From B10-G9 sp963712165 (GTDB lineage: Bacteria; Chloroflexota; Anaerolineae; Anaerolineales; UBA11858), in NCBI GenBank assembly GCA_963712165.1, contig CAVQGY010000003.1, positions 310,001 to 374,000 of the forward strand: a DNA stretch of 64,000 bases, read 5' to 3'. Both the position numbers and the translations under genes were made by a program. Below are positions 9,433 through 16,806 of the stretch, piece after piece. Within the stretch, counting starts at the first letter, position 1, and each line of letters starts with the position of its first letter. The notes beneath the pieces were generated by a model, which saw nothing but the letters and a program-made list of their open reading frames with translations, did no database searches and had not been told where the DNA came from.

Positions 9433-9722
9433 AAAAAAACCTTCCATCCATGAGGACGAAAAGGTTTTAAGGTCTTTCCGCGGTACCACCTCTGTTTGTG
9501 TGCAGTTCAAGGCACACACGCTCGGTTCCTGTTCCTGAGATCAGGAGTTTGCTGTATCGGGCAAACCCGTGTCGTTCTACTTTTTGAGGAATCCAAATTT
9601 CTTCGACAAGCCAACTGGGGGACATTCCAGGGAAATTGCTGAGGGGGCTTTCAGCCGGTGACCTCCCGTCTCTACCAGCGTGGTCTCCTGTACTCTTCCC
9701 AGTTCTAGGCCGGTTATTAATT
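9433..9722 (-). promoter_or_regulatory. T-box leader of valS (valine-responsive)
   Basis: Riboswitch that binds uncharged tRNA-Val and lets transcription continue into valS. Read on the minus strand it has the conserved T-box GGTGGTACCGCGG (9478-9490), an intrinsic terminator (AAAACCTT at 9461-9468 pairing with AAGGTTTT at 9436-9443, then seven T in all), and a stem I region with GGGAAGAGTACAGG and TGGTAGAGACGGG, matching T-box landmarks. The best candidate specifier codon is GTC (Val) at 9621-9623 in the context GAATGTCCCC. The T-box and terminator are certain by eye; the specifier position is inferred. Confidence 0.92.
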
Positions 9723-9728
9723 TTCAGC

Positions 9729-9757
9729 ATTATACACGGAGAACTATCCTGCGTCAA
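9729..9757 (-). promoter_or_regulatory. Promoter of valS T-box leader
   Basis: On the minus strand: TTGACG (9752-9757), exactly 17 bases, TATAAT (9729-9734). This near-perfect sigma-70 promoter would start the T-box transcript at about 9722. Confidence 0.88.
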
Positions 9758-9845
9758 CAATCTGGGTAAGAAGTTTTATTTTCCCATTTTGTCATTTTCC
9801 ATTGGGGAAGAGGTATGAGGGGTGGATCAGTAACCTTAAAATTTC

Positions 9846-9875
9846 TTGACTAATACAGGTCATTTATGCTATTCT
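9846..9875 (+). promoter_or_regulatory. Candidate promoter for MBL-fold gene
   Basis: TTGACT (9846-9851), 18 bases, TATTCT (9870-9875), preceded by an extended -10 TG. It is divergent from the valS promoter, about 90 bases away. Confidence 0.5.
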
Positions 9876-9944
9876 TTGGGTTATCTTCAGGCGGGAAGTA
9901 AGAGATTTTTAGCAACAGGACCATCAGGAGGGTTCAAAAAATCA

Positions 9945-10799
9945 ATGATCCATCGGGAACGGGTGGCAGATGATGTTTACACCTTTCAGAGTGATATCTA
10001 CGCTCAAGTGAATGCAGGTGCGGTAATCGGCCAGGACTGGGCAGTCGTTATTGATACGTTGGCCTTTCCAGACGAGACTTTGGCGGTTAGGGAGTTCATC
10101 GAGGAAGAACTCAAACGAAAAGTTCGCTATGTGATCAATACTCACTATCACGCCGATCATAGTTGGGGGAATTGTTTCTTTCCTGGAGCCTATGTTTTAA
10201 GTCATGCCCTATGCCGCGGGTTATTGGAAAAGTACGGAAAGAAATCCCTAGAAGCGGTGGGAGAGATGGATAACACTTTCCAGAAGACTCAGATTGTACT
10301 TCCACATATCACCTTGGACGAAGGCGCGCTGGAGCTGATCATTGGCGAAAAAACTCTGCGGTTCATAGAACTTCCAGGCCACAGCCCGGACGGAATTGGA
10401 GTTTATGTAGTGGAGGATGAAGTTCTATTCGCTGGAGATGTTTGGATGCCTATTCCTCATATCGTAGATGGTGATAGCGAGGTGATGCGTGAATCCCTTA
10501 AAAAGATCAAGACTTTAACCTTGGAAAATGTGGTTCAGGGACATGGAGAAGTCATACTAAGGGGAGAGGTAAATTCCAGTATTTCAGACCGGATCGAATA
10601 TCTGGATCGGATCGATCAGGTTATCCTGGAAGCGGTTCACGATGAATATCCTGGTGAGTATTTGAGGGAGAAGACCATCGAGATTTGTGGTAAAAGCCGC
10701 ATTCTGCTGGGTGGGGCAGCTGAGGAGATCCATCAACAGAACCTGAGGCACCTTTATGAAAAAGTCCACGGAGAAAGACCCCGCGATTTTAATGCCTGA
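9945..10799 (+). CDS. MBL-fold metallohydrolase
   Basis: 284 residues. Zinc-binding motif H67-Y-H69-A-D71-H72 in NTHYHADHSWGN, a further His in PGHSPDG and the bridging Asp in LFAGDVW complete the dinuclear site of the metallo-beta-lactamase fold. VQGHGEV near the end supplies the last His. The C-terminal 50 residues form a helical tail. The ATG at 9945 lies 13 bases after AGGAGG, somewhat far but the best site; the frame is open for 33 codons upstream without a better start, and the promoter's -35 box overlaps that region. Family members act on lactones, thioesters, phosphoesters and other substrates; nothing here says which. Confidence 0.82.
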   Translation: MIHRERVADDVYTFQSDIYAQVNAGAVIGQDWAVVIDTLAFPDETLAVREFIEEELKRKVRYVINTHYHADHSWGNCFFPGAYVLSHALCRGLLEKYGKKSLEAVGEMDNTFQKTQIVLPHITLDEGALELIIGEKTLRFIELPGHSPDGIGVYVVEDEVLFAGDVWMPIPHIVDGDSEVMRESLKKIKTLTLENVVQGHGEVILRGEVNSSISDRIEYLDRIDQVILEAVHDEYPGEYLREKTIEICGKSRILLGGAAEEIHQQNLRHLYEKVHGERPRDFNA

Positions 10800-10823
10800 G
10801 AGAAGGCATTCGCCAGATCCAAG

Positions 10824-10856
10824 AGCTCCGGAGTAGTTCCTGCCGGAGCTTTTTTG
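10824..10856 (+). terminator. Rho-independent terminator
   Basis: Stem AGCTCCGG (10824-10831) with CCGGAGCT (10843-10850), 11-base loop, then a run of T. It ends the MBL-fold gene and lies just beyond the 3' end of the convergent plsY. Confidence 0.92.
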
Positions 10857-10858
10857 TG

Positions 10859-11518
10859 CTAGTCACCGGAACGTTTTTTGGCCCGGAATCCTACCAGCCG
10901 TTCCGTTCCAGCAAGGAGCCTTTTGATATTGGGTCGTAATGCCCACAGGATAAGAATTTCAAAAAGTAGGCCGGAAAAGATGTACTCCCAGGGTTGGTTA
11001 TCTGCAAGAAAGCGGACCAGGTAGATCATGCTTCCTATTAGCGGCAAACTCATTGTAGCCAGGGATGCGTACCCGATCACCATTACCATCAAATATCCTG
11101 CTGGAACGAGGATAAAAACACTTGGCCACCATAATCCTACTAAAGCCCCCACGGCAGGCGTTCCTCCAGCTCCTCCACCGATTTTCCATTTGCCTGAGCT
11201 GTCTTTCTGGATCAGGAAGATCGAATAATTATGCCCAATGACCGTAAACAACCCGGTAATAACATGCAGCCAAAACCCATCTGGTGAGAGGTATCTTGCC
11301 AACCCGACCATACTGGCACTTTTTAATATATCTAGCATTGAGGTAGCAAACCCTACCGAGAATCCTGCCGCACGCATCGCATTTGTTCCCCCGGTACGGC
11401 CGCTTTCGATCTCCCTCAGATCTTTCCCTGTAAATATTCTCACTAATACTAAACCAAAAGGTATAGACCCAGCCAGGTATGCCAATATCGATAATCCGAT
11501 AACATTAAAAAGTGACAT
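10859..11518 (-). CDS. plsY: Acyl-phosphate:glycerol-3-phosphate acyltransferase
   Basis: Integral membrane enzyme that makes lysophosphatidate from acyl phosphate, the first step of bacterial phospholipid synthesis. 219 residues. The three PlsY signatures are present: the N-terminal GSIPFGLVLVRIFTG, then SGRTGGTNAMRAAG (the usual SGNxGxTN loop with Arg for Asn), then GHNYSIFL followed by GGAGGTPAVGAL. Five to six membrane helices are visible. The start has GGAGAG eight bases upstream. The matching PlsX is not in the window. Confidence 0.93.
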   Translation of the reverse strand: MSLFNVIGLSILAYLAGSIPFGLVLVRIFTGKDLREIESGRTGGTNAMRAAGFSVGFATSMLDILKSASMVGLARYLSPDGFWLHVITGLFTVIGHNYSIFLIQKDSSGKWKIGGGAGGTPAVGALVGLWWPSVFILVPAGYLMVMVIGYASLATMSLPLIGSMIYLVRFLADNQPWEYIFSGLLFEILILWALRPNIKRLLAGTERLVGFRAKKRSGD

Positions 11519-11588
11519 GCTTCAGCTCTCCAAATCTGCTTGAGTGGTGACATATTTATTAACACGCAATGGGTTATCGGGAAACGAT

Positions 11589-12422
11589 TTAGAGGATAAA
11601 GGCCAATCCCCAGGACAGGATCAGGATCAAAATGGGACCGATCAAGTTTTTGGTTTGTAGACTCTGGGTATTATCAGGGAGCGCATCTTGGATCTCTACC
11701 AACCCATACAAGGAACCGGTGAGTGCTAAACCAAAACCTACCGACCCAACAGGCCAGTAATGTAGGCCAGCTGCGATTTGGCCGATGACTAGAAAAGAAA
11801 CTGACCCATGGACGAGGGCCCAATTACCAGGTTGGCGAAGGTCAAGGATCCTCAGGTAAACTAACAAGGCGCCGAAGCTAATAATGGGCACCCTGTAGAA
11901 TAGACGGGTTTCAGTAGAATGCAGGGATATTGCCAGTATCAAGAATAGGACAATGGATAACCCAGTTATACTCACCTCAGCCGGGATAAAAAACCGACTT
12001 GAACTATCCATCACTATATATTCAGCTGTTAATACCAGGATAAGTATCAAACCACTGCCCAGCGCCGCCAACCACCAGGTTCTTCCATAAGAAAGCATAT
12101 TGATCGCTCCCATCAGAACCAGCGCGGTGAAGGAGGGGAGCAGCCAGTGAATGACTGTTGAAAGGGCAGGTTCTTTTTCAATCTTTGTTGATGGGTGACC
12201 TTGAAGAAGCCAGGCTGTCCCTGATGCGGTAAGTCCTGCAACCAGCCAGGCGACCAGAGTTGTAAAATTGACCCGAATGGGAAAGAGAATTCCTAAGAGA
12301 GACAGGTCAAAGTCAAGGGGAGGTATGGAAACGAAGTGTGTCAGGGTATAAGCGACCAGAATTGTCGAAACCAATAAACTGAGATGGTTTAAGTCTGGCA
12401 AGGGATTGGGCCGTTGTTCCAT
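11589..12422 (-). CDS. Multi-helix membrane protein, function unknown
   Basis: 277 residues and about nine likely membrane helices with only short loops; the longest polar stretch is near residues 75-90 (GHPSTKIEKEP). No catalytic motif or transporter signature is recognised. A Trp/Arg-rich loop (LSYGRTWW) and the LHSTETRLFYRVP segment are the most distinctive pieces. It is 70 bases downstream of nothing on its own strand and sits before plsY in the direction of transcription, so they may share a transcript. It is divergent from yraN. Confidence 0.6.
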   Translation of the reverse strand: MEQRPNPLPDLNHLSLLVSTILVAYTLTHFVSIPPLDFDLSLLGILFPIRVNFTTLVAWLVAGLTASGTAWLLQGHPSTKIEKEPALSTVIHWLLPSFTALVLMGAINMLSYGRTWWLAALGSGLILILVLTAEYIVMDSSSRFFIPAEVSITGLSIVLFLILAISLHSTETRLFYRVPIISFGALLVYLRILDLRQPGNWALVHGSVSFLVIGQIAAGLHYWPVGSVGFGLALTGSLYGLVEIQDALPDNTQSLQTKNLIGPILILILSWGLAFIL

Positions 12423-12528
12423 AGGTCCATTCTACCGTGAAGTAAATAAATATGCTTAGGGGATGCTTTATTTGATGTGCTAAACTATTATAGAGGGGAT
12501 TGTCGGATCTAAAAAGACCAGTGATTTT

Positions 12529-12921
12529 ATGTGTTCCGATACCAAGAAGATTGGTCAGTGGGGTGAAGGTATTGCAGCTGAGTACCTGGAGGAAGAGGGA
12601 TATTCTGTCCTGACCCGTAACTACCATGCCCCACTGGGTGAGATCGATATTGTAGCAGTCACCTGGGATGCCGGAACACCCTGTCTGGTATTTGTAGAGG
12701 TCAAAACCAGGACCAGTCAGAAGCATGGATTTCCAGAAGAAGCGGTCAATAACAAGAAATGGGATCGGTTAGAAGCTGCGATCCAATACTACTTCGAATC
12801 TCATCCTGATCTTTTTTATGAATGGCGCGTGGATGTGATCTCAGTTTTGGGGCACCCGGCTTGTGAGAACCCTCAAATTCAGCATTTTGAAACCGTTATG
12901 ATACCTGATGAAAGAGAATAA
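12529..12921 (+). CDS. YraN/UPF0102 family protein (endonuclease-like fold)
   Basis: 130 residues, the usual length. The signature is complete: IGQWGEGIAAEYL at the N-terminus, GEIDIVA with the acidic residue of the restriction-endonuclease-like core, then VFVEVKTRTS with the E-x-K pair. The family is widespread and usually sits by rnhB or similar genes; its nuclease role is inferred from fold. The ribosome site before the ATG is weak. Its last 14 bases overlap miaA, so the two are translationally coupled. Confidence 0.9.
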   Translation: MCSDTKKIGQWGEGIAAEYLEEEGYSVLTRNYHAPLGEIDIVAVTWDAGTPCLVFVEVKTRTSQKHGFPEEAVNNKKWDRLEAAIQYYFESHPDLFYEWRVDVISVLGHPACENPQIQHFETVMIPDERE

Positions 12922-13834
12922 AAAACCGCTGATTATCATCCTCGGTCCAACTGGGGTTGGGAAAACCGATATAGCCCTTAAGGTTGCCAGTCGATTCCAG
13001 GGTGAAATCGTTTCTGCAGACTCCAGATTATTCTATAGGGGGATGGATATTGGCACAGCTAAACCCACTGCTGAGGAGCGGAGTTATGTGCCACATCATT
13101 TAATTGATGTGGCACATCCAGATCAGGATTGGAGCCTGGCTGTTTATTTGCCCCGGGCGCTTGAGGCGATTCAGGACATTCTGGATAGGAATAAAGTGCC
13201 CTTTCTGGTTGGGGGTACGGGTCAGTATATACAGGCAGTGATCCAGGGCTGGAATCTTCCAGAGGTCAAACCAGACCCTGGGTTAAGGTCTTTGCTAGAG
13301 GATTGGTCCGCTGAGATTGGCAGTGAAGGTATGAGGAGAAGGCTTGCGGTCTTAGATCCTGAAGCTGCTGAGGGAATTGATGGTCCCAATCTTCGGCGCA
13401 TGATCCGGGCAATGGAGGTGATCCTGACATCGGGAAGGCCTTTCTCCGCCCAAAAAACCAAGATTGGATCACCTTTCGATGTTTATCAAGTTGGATTGAT
13501 CCGCCCACGGGAAGAGCTCTATCAGCGGATCGACCTGCGAATTGAAAAAATGCTTCAAGAGGGTTTGGTTCGAGAAGTACGTGATTTGCTGGATGCTGGA
13601 TATAGCCCTTCTCTGTCATCACTTTCTGCAATTGGATATAAACAGATCATCAGTCATCTGCTTGAGGGAGTATCCCTTGAAGAAGCCGTACGCCAGATCC
13701 GGAGTAAAACGAGGAAATATGTCCGCCAACAGGCAAACTGGTTCAGAGAAGATGATCCAGCTATTCATTGGTTTAACGCATCGAACCTTCCAGAGGAGGA
13801 AATTGTCCTCCAAATTCAACACTTCCTGTCATAA
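12908..13834 (+). CDS. miaA: tRNA dimethylallyltransferase
   Basis: Adds a dimethylallyl group to A37 of tRNAs that read codons starting with U. 308 residues. P-loop GPTGVGKT at 13-20, SADSRLFYRGMDIGTAKPT (the family DSxQxYxxxxIxT motif, here with R-L-F), HHLIDVAHPDQDWS, the GGTGQYIQAV segment binding the tRNA base, and the C-terminal IGYKQ and KTRKYVRQQANWFR blocks, where the second replaces the usual TR.YAKRQ.TW. All key motifs are present. The start overlaps the end of the YraN gene. Confidence 0.95.
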   Translation: MKENKKPLIIILGPTGVGKTDIALKVASRFQGEIVSADSRLFYRGMDIGTAKPTAEERSYVPHHLIDVAHPDQDWSLAVYLPRALEAIQDILDRNKVPFLVGGTGQYIQAVIQGWNLPEVKPDPGLRSLLEDWSAEIGSEGMRRRLAVLDPEAAEGIDGPNLRRMIRAMEVILTSGRPFSAQKTKIGSPFDVYQVGLIRPREELYQRIDLRIEKMLQEGLVREVRDLLDAGYSPSLSSLSAIGYKQIISHLLEGVSLEEAVRQIRSKTRKYVRQQANWFREDDPAIHWFNASNLPEEEIVLQIQHFLS

Positions 13835-13837
13835 TTT

Positions 13838-13846
13838 TGTTATACT
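13838..13846 (+). promoter_or_regulatory. Candidate extended -10 promoter for acyl-CoA ligase gene
   Basis: TGT followed by TATACT (13841-13846), an extended -10 element just after the miaA stop and about 45 bases before the next ATG. No -35 box at normal spacing; TTCAAC lies 20 bases upstream. Confidence 0.35.
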
Positions 13847-13890
13847 GAAGATAGCCGCCGAAGTGATAACATAAAATAAGGAGGAGACGA

Positions 13891-15570
13891 ATGGAGCACC
13901 GACCCTGGCATGACAATTATGATGAGGGGATACCACCAACATTGTCATACCCTGACGTTCCTATTTTTCATTTCATGGAACAAGCAGCCAAGAAGTACCC
14001 CGATAAACCATGTACTATTTTTAAGGGCGCCGAGATAAGCTACAGGGAAATGAGCAAGATCACGGATGAATTGGCTCAAGCCCTGGTTGATCTGGGTGTC
14101 AAAAAAGGGGACCGTGTCGGACTCCTGATCCTGAATACACCTCAATTTGTGATGGCATATTTTGCCGTGCTGAAAGCAGGTGGAATTGTAGTGGCAACCA
14201 ACCCTCAATATACGGGCCGGGAGATCGTTCACCAGGCTAATGATTCTGGAATGAAATTGATGATCTTGATGAGTAATTATTATGAACTGGTCAAGAGCGT
14301 CCAGGCACAAACCGGTATTGAACAAATCATTTGCACGAATCTCAAAGAGACCCTTCCTCCCCTTCTGGGCTTGTTGTTCACACTTGCAAAAGAGAAAAAA
14401 AGCGGTTTTCGGGTGACGTTACGGGATAATGATATCTGGTTGCCAGATTTGCTCAAGCAATATGCCGGCCAGGGTCCTCCAGATGTGGAGGTCGGTCCCG
14501 AGGACACTGCTATTTTCCAGTACAGTGGTGGGACCACAGGTATCCCGAAAGCAGCCATAGGATTGCACCGCAACCTGGTAGCCAATACCATTCAGATGCT
14601 TACCTGGATCAGAGCTGGGGTTGAAGGAGAAGAGGTTGTAATGATGGCTATCCCACTCTACCATGTTTACGGCATGGTGGCTGGTATGAACTACGGAATG
14701 GGAATTGGCGGAAGCCTGGTGATGGTTCCTGATCCTCGCGACCTAAAAGACCTGTTGAGTAATATGCAGAAATACAAAACCACCATCTTCCCAGCTGTGC
14801 CTGCGCTTTATAACGGCATCAATAACAACGCAGATGTTAAGGCCGGGAAGTATGATCTCAGCGCTATCAAAGCCTGCATATCCGGCTCAGCTCCCCTGCT
14901 CAGAGAGACCAAAGAAACCTTTGAAAGGCTGACAGGAGGTATGGTCTTTGAGGGATATGGCCTCTCCGAGACACCTACGGCCACGCACTGCAATCCCAAT
15001 TATGGGGAAAACCGGACTGGCTCGATCGGACTTCCCTTCCCAGATGTGGATGCCCGGATCATTGATCTGGATGATGAGGTTACCGAACTTCCTCCTGGAG
15101 AGATCGGAGAGCTGATCATCAAAGCCCCCCAGGTATTTAAGGGTTATCACAATATGCCTACAGAGACTCGCAACACCCTTCGAGATGGTTGGCTGTATAC
15201 AGGGGATATCGCCCGGATGGATGAAGATGGTTACTTCTATATCGTCGACCGGAAGAAAGAGCTCATTAAACCTGGTGGATTCCAGGTGTGGCCCCGTGAA
15301 GTAGAAGAGGTTCTCCAGGATCATCCTGCAATTCAGGACGTTGGAGTAGCAGGCGTGCCAGATCCAAAACGAGGAGAGACAGTCAAAGCCTGGTTGGTTC
15401 TGAATGAAGGATATACACTTACGATAGATGAATTAAAAGAATGGTGCTTGGATAAATTGGCAAAATATAAAATCCCCACTGAGATCGAAATCCGGGATGA
15501 ACTGCCTAAGACCCATGTAGGCAAACTACTGCGCAGGGAGCTGGTCAGGGAACACAAGGAAAAACAATAG
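13891..15570 (+). CDS. Long-chain fatty acid--CoA ligase (AMP-forming)
   Basis: 559 residues. Activates a fatty acid as an acyl adenylate and passes it to CoA. The AMP-binding P-loop is Y211-SGGTTGIPKAA, followed by FEGYGLSETPTATHCNP (residue block for adenylate), YTGDIARMDEDGYFYIVDR with the hinge Asp/Arg, and the C-terminal lid Lys in PKTHVGKLLRREL. Spacing fits the FadD/FACL group rather than acetyl-CoA synthetases. AGGAGG lies seven bases before the ATG. Single gene with its own terminator. Chain-length preference cannot be read from sequence by eye. Confidence 0.9.
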   Translation: MEHRPWHDNYDEGIPPTLSYPDVPIFHFMEQAAKKYPDKPCTIFKGAEISYREMSKITDELAQALVDLGVKKGDRVGLLILNTPQFVMAYFAVLKAGGIVVATNPQYTGREIVHQANDSGMKLMILMSNYYELVKSVQAQTGIEQIICTNLKETLPPLLGLLFTLAKEKKSGFRVTLRDNDIWLPDLLKQYAGQGPPDVEVGPEDTAIFQYSGGTTGIPKAAIGLHRNLVANTIQMLTWIRAGVEGEEVVMMAIPLYHVYGMVAGMNYGMGIGGSLVMVPDPRDLKDLLSNMQKYKTTIFPAVPALYNGINNNADVKAGKYDLSAIKACISGSAPLLRETKETFERLTGGMVFEGYGLSETPTATHCNPNYGENRTGSIGLPFPDVDARIIDLDDEVTELPPGEIGELIIKAPQVFKGYHNMPTETRNTLRDGWLYTGDIARMDEDGYFYIVDRKKELIKPGGFQVWPREVEEVLQDHPAIQDVGVAGVPDPKRGETVKAWLVLNEGYTLTIDELKEWCLDKLAKYKIPTEIEIRDELPKTHVGKLLRRELVREHKEKQ

Positions 15571-15602
15571 TTTAGGGAAGATTATCAAGGTTCACAAAAA
15601 TC

Positions 15603-15642
15603 AGAGCCAGAAACCGATTAGATGTTTCTGGCTCTTTTTTTT
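15603..15642 (+). terminator. Rho-independent terminator (works for convergent pair)
   Basis: An 11-bp perfect stem, AGAGCCAGAAA (15603-15613) with TTTCTGGCTCT (15625-15635), then eight T. It overlaps the 3' end of the convergent SprT-like gene, whose coding strand therefore contains the hairpin. Confidence 0.93.
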
Positions 15643-16568
15643 GCGATCCGGTTCAAGAACTGCCTGGCTTTATCAATCTGAATGAATTGACCCTCTGCTT
15701 CCCGGAATTCCCGCGTGTGAACAATTCGGTTTTGATTGGCTTGTTTTGCGCCAATGATCTTGTGAAGCAGTTCGTGGTAGACCACATAATCTACGACTGT
15801 TTCTGGGACGCGCGCCTGATCAAGGGAACGACTGACCATCACTGTGTCTGTGTCCCATTGGTAATGTCCAAATTTGCGATAGGTCTGCATCCGGTTCCAG
15901 ACCAGACGTGGCTGAGCTATTTTCCCCTGAAAATAAGTTTGATTAACTCGGAGGAAACTCTCCTCAAGGTTGTGGATTTTTCCCGCAGCGAAACTTCCCT
16001 GGGGGATTCCCAGGTATTCCAGTTCTTTCCGTACTTGTCGGTATTCCTTGGAAAATGCATAGTCCCGGAGCAGGGTCCGGTCATTTTTCCCAGATGGATC
16101 CAGGGCGATCCCAACCAGGGCCTGGAGGATCCGATCCGGGGCTCTGAGAAAACTTTCCTGAGCAGTTATTATTACCTGCCCTCCCTGCTGATGAAGCTTA
16201 TAAAGAGATCCAATATGATAGAGAGAAAAGGATATTTTTAGGCCAGGTTTTCTCCTCGTATTGCGGAGAATAAGGTTAAAGCGCTGCAAGACATCCAGGT
16301 GCGATAACAGATTGTCCGGATCGGATAGGTACTTGAGCCACTGATATGCCCGGCGGGAACGAATAGCCAAATCTGCCCCTGTCAGGTTCCTGGCAGTTAA
16401 GCTCCGTTCTATCCCCACCACAATAGCCATGAGCTGCCGGAGAGTACTATCTTGAAGGCCTTTAAAAGAGGTTGAGCTGCGGCTTGCTTTTTTTATCCCC
16501 TCCAGCGACAACAGATTTTGGACCTCAGTAACCTTGGTGATGATCCCGCTTAATGTATGAGTACTCAT
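15618..16568 (-). CDS. SprT-like zinc metallopeptidase domain protein
   Basis: 316 residues. The zinc motif H265-E-L-L-H269 in VVYHELLHKIIG, with a third ligand H284 in VHTREFREAE, matches the SprT/YgjP-like metallopeptidase family. Before it lies GHYQWDTDTVMVSRSLDQ, the beta-hairpin usual in these proteins, and LNQTYFQGKI (here RVNQTYFQGKI) at the domain start near residue 205. The N-terminal 200 residues are helical, basic and not recognised. SprT-like proteins act on DNA-protein crosslinks in eukaryotes; the bacterial role is open. Its last bases form part of the terminator hairpin shared with the convergent ligase gene. Confidence 0.8.
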   Translation of the reverse strand: MSTHTLSGIITKVTEVQNLLSLEGIKKASRSSTSFKGLQDSTLRQLMAIVVGIERSLTARNLTGADLAIRSRRAYQWLKYLSDPDNLLSHLDVLQRFNLILRNTRRKPGLKISFSLYHIGSLYKLHQQGGQVIITAQESFLRAPDRILQALVGIALDPSGKNDRTLLRDYAFSKEYRQVRKELEYLGIPQGSFAAGKIHNLEESFLRVNQTYFQGKIAQPRLVWNRMQTYRKFGHYQWDTDTVMVSRSLDQARVPETVVDYVVYHELLHKIIGAKQANQNRIVHTREFREAEGQFIQIDKARQFLNRIAKKRARNI

Positions 16569-16668
16569 AAGTTATTGAACTGACCCTGAAGCTCTTATTC
16601 TATTTGCACATTTTGGATCATTCTGCATAAGGAAATTGGATCAAGGAGCAAAATCACCCAGTTTGTCT

Positions 16669-16697
16669 TTGACAAGGAGGCTATGATGTCATAAAAT
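16669..16697 (+). promoter_or_regulatory. Promoter of EF-G-like gene
   Basis: TTGACA (16669-16674), 17 bases, TAAAAT (16692-16697): a near-consensus sigma-70 promoter about 110 bases before the start codon. Confidence 0.82.
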
Positions 16698-16806
16698 CGT
16701 GTAGTCTGGTAATAGGACAATCTAACCAGATAACAAGTATAGTACAAAACCTGAAAATTCATCGGGCTGGACCCGTAAAGCAATCAAATTTAGGAAGGTT
16801 TAATCG

